Positions 9,563-21,392 of a stretch of DNA of 64,000 nt are shown one piece after another (position 1 is the first letter of the stretch; each line of letters opens with the position of its first letter). This DNA is from Paramecium pentaurelia (Eukaryota > Ciliophora > Oligohymenophorea > Peniculida > Parameciidae): assembly GCA_905183005.1 (NCBI GenBank), contig CAJJDO010000049.1, positions 481,823 to 545,822 on the forward strand. The letters run 5' to 3'. The position numbers were made by a program, and so were the translations under genes. Below the pieces are notes generated by a model that was not told where the DNA came from, searched no databases, and saw nothing but the letters and a program-made list of their open reading frames with translations.

Positions 9563-12500
9563 ATGGACGACGCATATTCAAATAGACCAACATCTCCAAA
9601 AGATAAGAAAACAACAATAGAATCAATGAGGAATGAGAATATGAATTACATAGAGTAAATATCTATAATATTTAAGTTCATCTGATGTAGTAGTTGAATA
9701 TTACAAAAATTAGTAACTTATATAATTTATTTTAGAACTGCATCTGGTTTGGATCGTTATTTTTTGGAGATTGAAGATTGGCTAGATGAAGAGAAATCCT
9801 TGCATTTAAACACTCCATTAGTATTAGAAGCAGATGATGGAATTGGAAAAAAGACACTTTTAGTAAAATGGATGGAATACCATGCTAAAAATAAAAAAGG
9901 AGTATCAATTCAAATTATCATAGCGTTATTAAGATTATATCATACCTCATTTTGCTACCCAATCAGGCAAGAATAGTAATTACTTTTTTGCAATTTACCG
10001 AATATTAATTAAATTAAGAGAAACTTTAAATATCAAATAGAAAGTAGAATTAGTGGAAGAGAAGCTTCGTAGATACTTTCATTATTGGCTAGAAATATGT
10101 AGTAGAGAATTAGAATAACAATTCTTAAATGGAGCTAAAGTTATATATGATAAAGTATTTATTATCTAAATTATATTAGGTGATATTGATATTTGAAGGA
10201 ATTGATAATTTTAGAGATATGTTAGATGTTCATAGAGAAGCTAATGTTTCCTTTTGGTTACCAAAATATTTCCCAAAAAACATTAAAGTTATTGTAACTG
10301 CTGAAAAAAATTCTAATTCTATGAGAATACTTAAACCTTCTTGTCATGTGATTCCAATTACTTGTGATTCTAAAGTAATCAAAACAATGGTTAATGGTCA
10401 TTTTGGAAAACCCTCATTTCTAGTATTCTTTATTTTTAACTCCTTAGTCTGACTAGAGAGTATAAGCAATTCAGGATTTATTTATTTAATTAAATTATAA
10501 AGTGAGAAATTAGCCACTCTTTGTTAGAAGTTTTATGACTGTATTTTTACCTTATCCAACAGATGGTCTTGTTGAACTTAAAGATATTGATATTAATACT
10601 GTTGAAAACATTTTAAAAGAATTAAATTTATAATAGATTAAACATTTCAGAACTGTTGAAGAATTATTTACATTTTAATTAAAATTCTTTAGTGAAAGCT
10701 TTATTTTTACTCCTAAAACTCCTGAATTAAAATAAGATCCAAAGTTTATTTAACTCATTACTGTACTTGCAATTACATAAAAAGGATTGACTTACAAAGA
10801 AATTCAATCTGTATGTGAATTTGATGATAAATAATGGAAATTATTCTTGCTTTTCTTTAAGATATTTCTTATGAAACATCGTGAATTATGGATTATACAT
10901 AATGAAATATTCAAAAAATGTGTTATTAATTGTTATCATAATGATAAAACATTGTAATTACATGACAAAATTGCAGAAACTATTGATAAATACACTAATA
11001 ATTCAATTAGAAAATTAGAAGAAGAAACCTTCCATTTATTTTCAGCTAAAAACTATTTTAAATTAAAAGAAATCATTAGTATTATTGAAAACTTCTTACT
11101 ATTATTTAATCCCAATAATAAATATGATCTTTGTAGATATTGGTAAAAACTAGAGGAAAATGGATTTGATCCAGTACTTGAGTATAATAAAGCAGTAGAA
11201 GGTTTTCAAATACATTATCATCCAAGTTCAGAAGATCTCTTTAGAATTATTATTTAAGTATCAAGATTTCTAAAAGAATTTGGAGATTTTGAAACTAAAA
11301 ACACTCCTGTTTTTAGACATCCTCCTATTATAGGAGTCTTGTAAGATTTATATGATATAGGATTATTATAAGAAATTTTGAAGTTAGATTTGTACTTTAA
11401 CAAAGATCCAGAGTTAAAATAATTTGATCCTGTCAAACATTTAAAAAGAGTTGCCAAAGCAATTAAAACACCTGCTCTTACTAAAATGGAGTCTCAAAAC
11501 GTTGAAATACAATAAAATAGATATGAAGTCAGAAATCATTATTTATCATAAATGATTAAATCTACTGAAACAGAACCTGATGAATTAGAAACAATATAAA
11601 CTTTGGATGTTGAAGAATGTAAGGATTAAATGTAAAAGATATTACAAAAATTGTTATCAAATAAAAAAGAATATTTATCTGGAGAAGAAGAAATTACTGG
11701 AGATAGAGTTTCATCAGACTATTATTATAAAAGATGGATTTGGATCTAATTCCCTTGGGCATGTTTGAGTATTAGTAAAAAATGTGATTATTCTAAAACT
11801 ATCAAGCACTGTTTCTCTTCTGCAACTGATTATATGAGTGTTGAAGAAGAGCATGCATATACAAATTGTAATTCAAATATTTTAATATCTAGCCGCATTA
11901 AAAATTGCTATTGAAGCTAAATTAAAAAAAAAATTGATGTATGAGACTGAACCAGAAGAATAATAATAATCCCTAATCTTAATACCATAAGCTAGTATTT
12001 TAAATCAGCCTTAGCCAGTCAAGATTGAATATACATTTGATAATACTTAGGCTAGTAGATTTGATAGAAGCAAAGCTATTCTCCCAAGAATAGATAGTAT
12101 TCATAATTCATCTATAAATATGTCATAAGAAAAATATGAACGAACAATGTTTATCACATAAGATTTTACTGACTTAGATAATCTAAATTAAGAATCTAAA
12201 TAGATTAAAATTACAATAGAAAATAGATCAAATGATGGATAGAATACAGTAAAAATATTGGACAAATTTAAATCACAAAAAGGTAGATTAAAATCTTTTT
12301 AATCCTCTTCTCTCTCGTTGAATGCATATTAATAAACTGAAATATTCCCTATCCTCAAAACAGATATCCAAAAACATTCTTAAAAATAATTACATCTTTT
12401 AGAATAGCAAGCTAAACAAATGAGAAAGAAATTAGATACTTTGAACTATGAGAATTTGAAATTAGCGAAAATACTTAAATAATAAAAAATAATTGATTTT

Positions 12501-13711
12501 AATAAAGGTTACATTAAGAAAGAATTATCTAATTTGGAAGAGTTAAAGGAAACAAAGATTGAACTTGAAAAAAAATTAAAAGAGGCTGAAGAGTCTTATA
12601 AATCTAGTAGTAATTAAAAAGTTAGAGTTATAACAATTTTGAAAATATGCAAGGATAATAAATAATAGAATGAAGAATATATTAGGGTAATTATTCATCA
12701 ATTTATTTTAAGCATTTGTAATAGTTGATTAATAATTTTAAGAAATTAATTCGATTTGAAGAAGTAGAGATTTCAAAAAATAAATAACAGATCAAAACTT
12801 TATATAGAACTATAGATGACTTTTTAATGACTTATAATTAGAAAAAAAAACATTAAGGAAACTTAATAAATTAAATTAGAAATTCCTTACTAGAAAAAAA
12901 AAATTTAGATCATCTTTTTTAAGCAGGTATTAATATGAATATAATCTATTAGCTGATGTTTACATTTAGGATTCTGCATTAGAATCAGTTTAAAATTTAA
13001 GACGACAATAAGCTAAATAGAATGATGCATAATAAAATAAGAAATTGAAACAATAATAAGAGAAAAACACTAAGACCATTCATGAAAAACTAGAGCAATT
13101 TGAGAAAAATTATGCATAAATTAAAGGAATATTTGATGTAAAATAATAAAATTACAGTAATTCAAATAATTTTCTTGATTTTATGGCAAATATTGAAAAA
13201 AAAAGCGAATTAGAAATATAGTTATCAGAATAACAATAAAATTTAGAAGCTGCAAAATAAAAAAAAGTTAAATTAGAAGAAGAATTATAAACATTTTAAA
13301 ATGCATATTAAATGAACAAATCTTAAAGTTTATCTAATATTGAAGCCATTGATAACTGTAATTTTATTATTAAGATAATTAGAAAATGTTGAAAAGTAAG
13401 AAAATAACATCTAAGTTTAAGCAGATTTTCTAAGAAAAATAAGAGATTTGAAAGTTAAATGTTATTCATCCTATGATTCTTTATTTACTAAATTTGCATG
13501 TAAAAATGATCAATAAGTATAATTTATTATTATTAAGTTACTAAATGTTATCAAATTAAGAAAATAACAAATATTTCAGAATGAGGGAGAGGAGGCTTAT
13601 ACAAAAATATTAGATAACTCTTATGATATGGATAAAATATATAAGAAACTTGTTCCTTATGAAAATGTGTTAAATTTAAGTCAGAGTTCTGAATCTGATC
13701 ATGAAATGTGA
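9563..13711 (+). CDS. Nephrocystin-3-like P-loop NTPase with C-terminal coiled coil, about 1,309 aa
   Basis: The N-terminus has a STAND-type NTPase: SGLDRYFLEIEDWL, Walker A in LEADDGIGKKTLLVKWME (about residues 73-90), a DYIIPHFATQSGKNSNYFFA segment, and Walker B in VILIFEGIDNFRD. The following helical region includes DLCRYWQKLEENGFDP and VSRFLKEFGDFE, similar in order to the post-NTPase region of nephrocystin-3, a ciliary transition-zone/inversin-compartment protein. The TPR array expected in NPHP3 is not obvious. Instead the last 600 residues are Gln/Lys/Glu-rich coiled coil. A distinctive YYYKRWIWIQFPWACLSISK block precedes it. Nine introns of 22 to 26 nt, spread along the gene, give exactly 1,310 codons; a tenth 21-nt in-frame intron near 13,517 is possible. 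No stop separates NTPase and coiled coil, so I call one gene, though two fused genes would look the same. Confidence 0.78.
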
Positions 13712-13752
13712 TGATTAATTATTTTAATCAAAATAATATTAAATATTATAGA

Positions 13753-14211
13753 ATGACAAAATCAATAACTCAGATCTTTAAAGAAATATGGCCTAAGTTA
13801 GCAATATTCACAGTTATGCTAGCAATCACAATATTTTAAAAGCATCCTATGACATTCAAAGCATAAGGCCAAAGTGAAGAAGAGATCAAAGAATAATTTA
13901 ATTCAGGTGAATTCAAAACTACTCCTTTTGAAAAAGATTATCTTGCTTATGTACAAATTGAGAAAATAGTATTCACTCTTGTTGTTTTTATAATTTTTTA
14001 TTGGTTTAGAAGGAAGAATTTACAATATGAAGAAGAATAAGCAAAATTATTTTTAGAGAAGGAAAAAGAAAAGAAAATAGCAGAAAATAAAAAACTACTT
14101 TAAGAATAGAAATACGAATTTACTGATGATGATATCAAATTTTATAGAGAAGCTAATGAAAAATTGAAATAAAAAGAATTAAAAAATAAATAGAAATATA
14201 ATTAAGAATGA
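13753..14211 (+). CDS. Small two-TM protein with charged C-terminal helix, 152 aa
   Basis: An intronless frame of exactly 153 codons. Hydrophobic segments lie at about residues 14-31 (PKLAIFTVMLAITIFQ) and 72-88 (KIVFTLVVFIIFYWF), separated by a hydrophilic loop. The C-terminal 60 residues are highly charged (EEEQAKLFLEKEKEKKIAEN) and likely form a helix or coiled coil. It starts 41 bp after the nephrocystin-3-like gene in the same direction. No family recognised; a small organelle or ER membrane protein is a reasonable guess only. Confidence 0.7.
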
Positions 14212-14237
14212 GTTCTGGGGTATTATAATATATTATA

Positions 14238-14603
14238 ATGATGTATTAAAATTATTCACTCACACTTTTTTATTAAAGTCTTTCTATTCAACACATAAAA
14301 GTACCCACCTCCTAGCCTATTACAAACATTACTGATAAATATTAATTGGATGATCTCATCATTAGTACATAAAAAAGATTCTTTCAATTTGAAGAAAAGG
14401 TCATCTTTCGAATAATTAAGTTGAGTTAAAGAATAACATCAACTAAGCGGTTCGTGCAATTTAATTTTGTTATTCAGAATAGGAATTAATTAATCAATAA
14501 CTAGAATTCAAGTATATAATAATGTCTAGTGATATTGAAGAATGAGAAATACTCTGTAAAGTTTTGCATCTAATTATTCTGGTTTGAATTAGAGCAAAGG
14601 TGA
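14238..14603 (+). CDS. Hypothetical ORF of 121 aa, possibly spliced further
   Basis: Open frame in the ciliate code beginning MMYQNYSLTLFYQSL and containing a coding-like core, KRFFQFEEKVIFRIIKLS. No family recognised. A 37-nt GTA to TAG segment near 14,554-14,590 could be an intron; removing it leads to a different end (EKYSSKGEMLNSLILAYFAG) and a TGA at 14,647-14,649. Downstream sequence to the assembly gap is AT-rich with scattered coding-like pieces. It may be a real small gene or the remains of one. Confidence 0.4.
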
Positions 14604-14913
14604 AATGTTAAACTCCTTAATATTAGCATACTTTGCTGGTAAAGAATGATTGTAATCATTATTTATATGACTAAAAAAGGATTATTCAAAATTTTAAAAG
14701 GAATCTTCAAATAGATAATTGCTTGCCTAATTTAAAGGGATTCTAGCCTGATGATATCCTATAACGATTGTTAACTTGAATCATAAGAATTGAATACAAA
14801 AAATAAATTGAATATTTTAAAATAAATGATTATAAAAATACACATTTAAATATTAATTATATATAATATAAATTATTTTGCAATAATACATATAGAATAA
14901 TATTAAATTATAT

Positions 14914-15803
14914 NNNNNNNNNNNNNNNNNNNNNNNNNNNNNNNNNNNNNNNNNNNNNNNNNNNNNNNNNNNNNNNNNNNNNNNNNNNNNNNNNNNNNNN
15001 NNNNNNNNNNNNNNNNNNNNNNNNNNNNNNNNNNNNNNNNNNNNNNNNNNNNNNNNNNNNNNNNNNNNNNNNNNNNNNNNNNNNNNNNNNNNNNNNNNNN
15101 NNNNNNNNNNNNNNNNNNNNNNNNNNNNNNNNNNNNNNNNNNNNNNNNNNNNNNNNNNNNNNNNNNNNNNNNNNNNNNNNNNNNNNNNNNNNNNNNNNNN
15201 NNNNNNNNNNNNNNNNNNNNNNNNNNNNNNNNNNNNNNNNNNNNNNNNNNNNNNNNNNNNNNNNNNNNNNNNNNNNNNNNNNNNNNNNNNNNNNNNNNNN
15301 NNNNNNNNNNNNNNNNNNNNNNNNNNNNNNNNNNNNNNNNNNNNNNNNNNNNNNNNNNNNNNNNNNNNNNNNNNNNNNNNNNNNNNNNNNNNNNNNNNNN
15401 NNNNNNNNNNNNNNNNNNNNNNNNNNNNNNNNNNNNNNNNNNNNNNNNNNNNNNNNNNNNNNNNNNNNNNNNNNNNNNNNNNNNNNNNNNNNNNNNNNNN
15501 NNNNNNNNNNNNNNNNNNNNNNNNNNNNNNNNNNNNNNNNNNNNNNNNNNNNNNNNNNNNNNNNNNNNNNNNNNNNNNNNNNNNNNNNNNNNNNNNNNNN
15601 NNNNNNNNNNNNNNNNNNNNNNNNNNNNNNNNNNNNNNNNNNNNNNNNNNNNNNNNNNNNNNNNNNNNNNNNNNNNNNNNNNNNNNNNNNNNNNNNNNNN
15701 NNNNNNNNNNNNNNNNNNNNNNNNNNNNNNNNNNNNNNNNNNNNNNNNNNNNNNNNNNNNNNNNNNNNNNNNNNNNNNNNNNNNNNNNNNNNNNNNNNNN
15801 NNN
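14914..15803. other. Assembly gap (890 N)
   Basis: Run of N characters from 14,914 to 15,803. It removes the 5' part of the large membrane-protein gene that follows. Confidence 0.99.
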
Positions 15804-18800
15804 AGGTTAATAATTACTATATAAGTGTTGACTTAATTTATTAAGAGGATTAAATTACATTTATTGAGAAGCTTAGATTTGATACAAAAATTGATGCAAC
15901 TGAATTATGTGAGGAAATTGATTTCAATGAAGATGGAAGTTTAAATTTATTTTGTTTAAGTTAATTTACTTTAAAATAATATAAGTTAAATCTATTAGGA
16001 AAGAATGTCACTTTAATTTTAGAGCATGATGTTACAAATCAAATATAAAATAGTTGTAAAATAAAATAGATGAAATGGAACCAAAATTAATATATAATTG
16101 CATTTTATCAGTGTTCTAGTTGGAAATTATTATATATAAAAAACAATGAAGTAAATACACTATTAGAATCTTAAATGAAGGATTAATATACTTTTTTATT
16201 ATGGTTCTCATTTATTAATGATGTATCATTTTGTGTATGGAATCAATTAACATTAGTTTTGTATTTAATAGAAAAAGATTCTTATCTTTAGATAGAAGTG
16301 AATTCTAAAGAAAAAGTAATTTTAAATTATAATTTATTTCAACACACAAAAGTTATACAAAAATTATTATTATAAATGAAATGCTAAATCATAATTGTTG
16401 TAAATTCAACAGAAAAAAGTAATTCAAAAGTAAATCATTCTTCAATTAATGAGCTCAATCTAAATTTGAAAAATGAAAATAATAAATTCCATTTTTATTC
16501 AGATATTCTTTTCCTATAAAACTAATTCAAATTAAATGTTTTTTTGAATCCTTATATTAATCAGACTTATTAAATTAGTAATACTCCATTATTTTTTTTT
16601 GAATTTGATAAATTATTCTGTTAATATGATCAATCAAAAAATGCTATATTATTTTATAGATATTATCAATTAAACAGTTTTATAAAACCTAAATAGAAGT
16701 ATCTCTACCTAATTCACCGCAAAGATTTGTTTAAAAATGATACTTTATTCAAGTGTTTAAGAGTAATTTATGAAAATAACACATTAGAAGTAAAATCCTA
16801 ATTAGTTGAGTAGATAACAGTATAACATAATTGTTAAAGTAAATTCTAATAAAAAATCTGGAAGTCAGAAGCACTATTTTTATTCCAAAATAGTTCATTC
16901 GATATATATAATAGTGAGGGTAGCATAAGTGTAAGTATAAAAAATAATCAAAAATTTTTGAATTCTTGTTTATCAAAGCTTCAATCATTTTATTTTAAAG
17001 ATAAGATTGAGTTGAGATAAATAAATATTCCTTATTACATAAGTTTTCAAAAAGATTCTCATTTTTATATTTACAATTGTAAGCAAAATAAAATAATTAT
17101 TTCAATCAATAGAGATAAATTTGAAGTACTTGAATCTTAAGGGGACTATTATATAATAAACAAAAACAATACCAATCATTTGAGAGTAATATAATTTAAA
17201 GACGAGTAATTACTCTAATTAAAAATAAAGTTTGAAGAAGCAATTATAAATTCTTAACAAATTTCATAAAGTGTAATTCTATACATGAATAATTCAAATT
17301 TACCTCCTTTAATATATTAAAATTTTTAATTAGATTAAGATGGAAAATATCTTTCGAAGAGTCTTTATTAATCAGAACCTATTCTATTTTATTAAGAAAT
17401 GGGATATTAAAAGTTTATATAGTATAAAAATTTTATAGCTGTTGAAAATAAAGGAAATATTAGATGNTATTATAAATGAAATGCTAAATCATAATTGTTG
17501 TAAATTCAACAGAAAAAAGTAATTCAAAAGTAAATCATTCTTCAATTAATGAGCTCAATCTAAATTTGAAAAATGAAAATAATAAATTCCATTTTTATTC
17601 AGATATTCTTTTCCTATAAAACTAATTCAAATTAAATGTTTTTTTGAATCCTTATATTAATCAGACTTATTAAATTAGTAATACTCCATTATTTTTTTTT
17701 GAATTTGATAAATTATTCTGTTAATATGATCAATCAAAAAATGCTATATTATTTTATAGATATTATCAATTAAACAGTTTTATAAAACCTAAATAGAAGT
17801 ATCTCTACCTAATTCACCGCAAAGATTTGTTTAAAAATGATACTTTATTCAAGTGTTTAAGAGTAATTTATGAAAATAACACATTAGAAGTAAAATCCTA
17901 ATTAGTTGAGTAGATAACAGTATAACATAATTGTTAAAGTAAATTCTAATAAAAAATCTGGAAGTCAGAAGCACTATTTTTATTCCAAAATAGTTCATTC
18001 GATATATATAATAGTGAGGGTAGCATAAGTGTAAGTATAAAAAATAATCAAAAATTTTTGAATTCTTGTTTATCAAAGCTTCAATCATTTTATTTTAAAG
18101 ATAAGATTGAGTTGAGATAAATAAATATTCCTTATTACATAAGTTTTCAAAAAGATTCTCATTTTTATATTTACAATTGTAAGCAAAATAAAATAATTAT
18201 TTCAATCAATAGAGATAAATTTGAAGTACTTGAATCTTAAGGGGACTATTATATAATAAACAAAAACAATACCAATCATTTGAGAGTAATATAATTTAAA
18301 GACGAGTAATTACTCTAATTAAAAATAAAGTTTGAAGAAGCAATTATAAATTCTTAACAAATTTCATAAAGTGTAATTCTATACATGAATAATTCAAATT
18401 TACCTCCTTTAATATATTAAAATTTTTAATTAGATTAAGATGGAAAATATCTTTCGAAGAGTCTTTATTAATCAGAACCTATTCTATTTTATTAAGAAAT
18501 GGGATATTAAAAGTTTATATAGTATAAAAATTTTATAGCTGTTGAAAATAAAGGAAATATTAGATGTTTTAAATTTTAAGTGGGATTAATTATTTCGATT
18601 TCAACTTTAACAATCGCAAATAAAGACTATTCAATAATAGCAATACAAAATTTCACAAGATCACTTATCCTTATTTATTGTAATGATTATGAATTACATT
18701 AAATTTTTAATTATAGTTTTTCTGATTATGTATTTTCATATCCATTTAAGTACATAAGAAACCCTTCTCATTTAGCTATTTTAATGAAGTAAAACAAGGA

Positions 18801-20475
18801 ATTATATATAGCTATTTTTAAATATAATATATCTTCATTGTAATTTTAAGAAATTATTGAAACTGATGATTCCTTTTTTACTTTTTATTAAAGTGATCTA
18901 TTGTATTATTGGAATAAAGAATGGAGATATTTACTTTTAAATCAAATTTTGATAGAAGTAGAAATAAATCATAATTTTTTAAATAATATATCATTACTCT
19001 ATTAGAAAGATTTATATCCAAATAAATAATAAGAGAGAAGTATTTAACTGATATTGTAGATTTAAAACAATTGTTAAAAGATATATCCTCTTAAGAATTT
19101 ATTTAATTTTGAAATTAAATAGAATTAAACATTAAAATTATAAATATCAGATATTTTTTATGGACCAATTAATAATTTGACAATTATAACTAATTCCTCC
19201 ATCTTTTTTAATGGACCTTTTCAATTGAAATAAAAAGTTTAACTTTGTAGTTTAAATGAATCTAATTTTTGTATCAAATAACTTGAGATTGAAAGTAAAG
19301 TATAAAGATTAATATTTTCAACAATTATTACGGAAAATTAAGTTTTTGAAATTATCGATACTTTTTCAAATATCAAAATTATTTCCTTTCTGTTGATAAA
19401 ATAGGATTATTATCTTTTATTTTTACAATCAGAAACCAATTTAAAAATTCAATTAATTTAATGTTCTGAACTAATAGATTAAAATTGTTATGTAATAACA
19501 GATCTTAATGAAAAATTTCAAATACAACCTATTACTGCAGATGTATTGAGAACAGGAAATCTAATAAAGCTAAAAAATTAATTTAACCAGTCTTTTATTT
19601 ATTTTGAAGAAATCAAATTTATTTTAGTATAATTACCTGAAATTGTCGTGGATGTCATTTATATTGAAGAAACACAGGATCAATATTTAATAATATAATA
19701 AATCAAATAAAATTCAAGTAATTTAGAATTAATGATTTATTCGATCTATTTAAATAAGAAAAGTATAGTATATTCCTTATCCATTCCTAAATAACTTTAT
19801 ATAAAATTGATTAATGATCAATAATTAAAATTTTAAGAATTAAAATTAACCTCATGTATTTAAATTGGAGGTTTAACAAAAATTAAATTATTCATTATTA
19901 CTTAATATTATTCTTATTTGTTTTAATTAATATTAGATCAGTAGAAGAATTAAGTTTAATTTGAATTGTAAAAGTCAGTTAGAAATTGTGATTCTTAAAA
20001 CTGCAAAAATAAAATATTCACAATAAACTATTTTGATGACAATATTTTGATTTTAAAAGAAATTAATAACAATCATTTTTTATTTTATGATTTGAGAAAA
20101 CACAGAAACTTTTATGATTATTTTCATAAATCAATAAATTAGATAAAAATAAAAAGAATAAATACTACGCATTTCATTTTCTTCGAAAATTTCTTTATCC
20201 ATTAAGGAACAATAGGATATGAGATAGAATAATTAGATAGTTCAGAAATTAATTATAATTTTGAACTACATGCATAAAATGAAATATCAAATGAAAAAGC
20301 TTTATTTTAGATACAAATAATTTAATAAAAATATTAGTTTACAAATACTTTAATCCTAATATTATTATCATGCTTTATTTTCATAATTATTTATCTAAGA
20401 AATTAGAAACAAAGGACTTACAAATAATTAAAAATAAGAAGCACTCTTTAAGTAAGCTAAATTATAGATATCTGA
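15804..20475 (+). CDS. Giant single-pass membrane protein, 5' end in gap (about 1,189 codons visible after collapsing the duplication)
   Basis: No family was recognised. One frame runs from the gap edge (first full codon 15,806) to TGA at 20,473-20,475. It has no TGA once the second copy of a 1,099-bp exact repeat is removed; the repeat offset of 1,100 shifts the frame, which itself shows that the duplication is not real coding sequence. The product is rich in Asn, Ile, Leu, Phe and Tyr, alternates short hydrophobic strands, and has several N-x-S/T sites, suggesting a long extracytoplasmic beta-rich region. A hydrophobic segment close to the end (TLILILLSCFIFIIIYL) is followed by a short basic tail (RNQKQRTYKQLKIRS). 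The plan matches the minus-strand protein at 42,425-46,506. No introns were needed in the visible part. The signal peptide would be in the gap. Confidence 0.7.
16368..17466 (+). repeat. First copy of 1,099-bp exact direct repeat
   Basis: Identical over its whole length to 17,468-18,566, offset 1,100. The copy ends at TTAGATG, immediately before the single N at 17,467. Probably an assembly artefact; see findings. Confidence 0.95.
17468..18566 (+). repeat. Second copy of 1,099-bp exact direct repeat
   Basis: Begins right after the N at 17,467 and continues without interruption into unique coding sequence at 18,567. The frame after this copy agrees with this copy and not with the first one, as expected if two overlapping contig ends were joined without merging. 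Confidence 0.95.
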
Positions 20476-21392
20476 TATTAAAAACTCATTTTATTAACAT
20501 TTAAAATAGTCTATAAAAAATAAAAAAAGTTTTCATATTGAAATCATTTAATAATTTTTTTGAATTAAGAGTTATTAAATTTTTTATTTGAAACCTTTAA
20601 ATTAAAAATGAAAATCTAATTAAATTAATAATAAATGCTTCTGCTAAGAATATTAATTTAAATTTTCATATGAAAGGCTAATTAACCTTCATTTTTTTAA
20701 ATTAACAAAATTGTTTAAAAACTCAGATCTTTTTATAATTTATTTTCTTAGAACTAACAAAATACTTCTTTTGTATCATAAAATCTATTAAATTTTCTTT
20801 ATCATTTAAAATAAAATCGTATTTTTCCAAAATAAAACTAATTAAACTCATGTTTTTTCCTTAAAAATAACATTTAATGATTATAAGAATAAGCAGTTTA
20901 TAATGGTTGTTTGTGTTTCTAATCTTACTTCTAGAATATAGATTAAGAAAAATAAGTATTAAATTATTACGATCTTATTTCAACTTCAAATCAAATTATG
21001 AGTTCAGATGGTAATTATTTAATCATCTTTGATTCATATTTTGGAATTAAAACAAAACTATTTAAATAAATAGTATTAACAATAGAATTGATATATTATA
21101 AAAAAAAATGTGATATAAGAATCAAAGTTGAAAAATTTCTGCTAAAATTATGTTCTTTGATATAAATATTATTATTGAATAAAGCAATTTCCTTTCGTAT
21201 TGGATTAATATAGAATTAATTGATGAAATTCTAATTTAAAAACTGTCTATAACATATGGTTTTATTTAATAAATTTGAATTAACATTTAGATCAATTCAT
21301 ATATACAGAATACAATTCAAGATTTTCATATTTGATTTAAATTATAAAAATTATTGAATAGATTTTATATAATTATTATTTGATAATTCATT
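20476..21392. other. Convergent intergenic region without a clear gene
   Basis: Lies between the 3' ends of the two large membrane-protein genes. It contains only short interrupted coding-like pieces, for example a 45-codon minus-strand ORF near 20,725-20,850 beginning MSLISFILEKYDF. These may be relics. Nothing else was seen. Confidence 0.5.

Noticed and set aside
16749..18088. Two identical 79-codon minus-strand ORFs as a tandem gene pair
   Set aside because: They are shadows in the duplicated segment of the large plus-strand gene and the duplication itself looks artificial.
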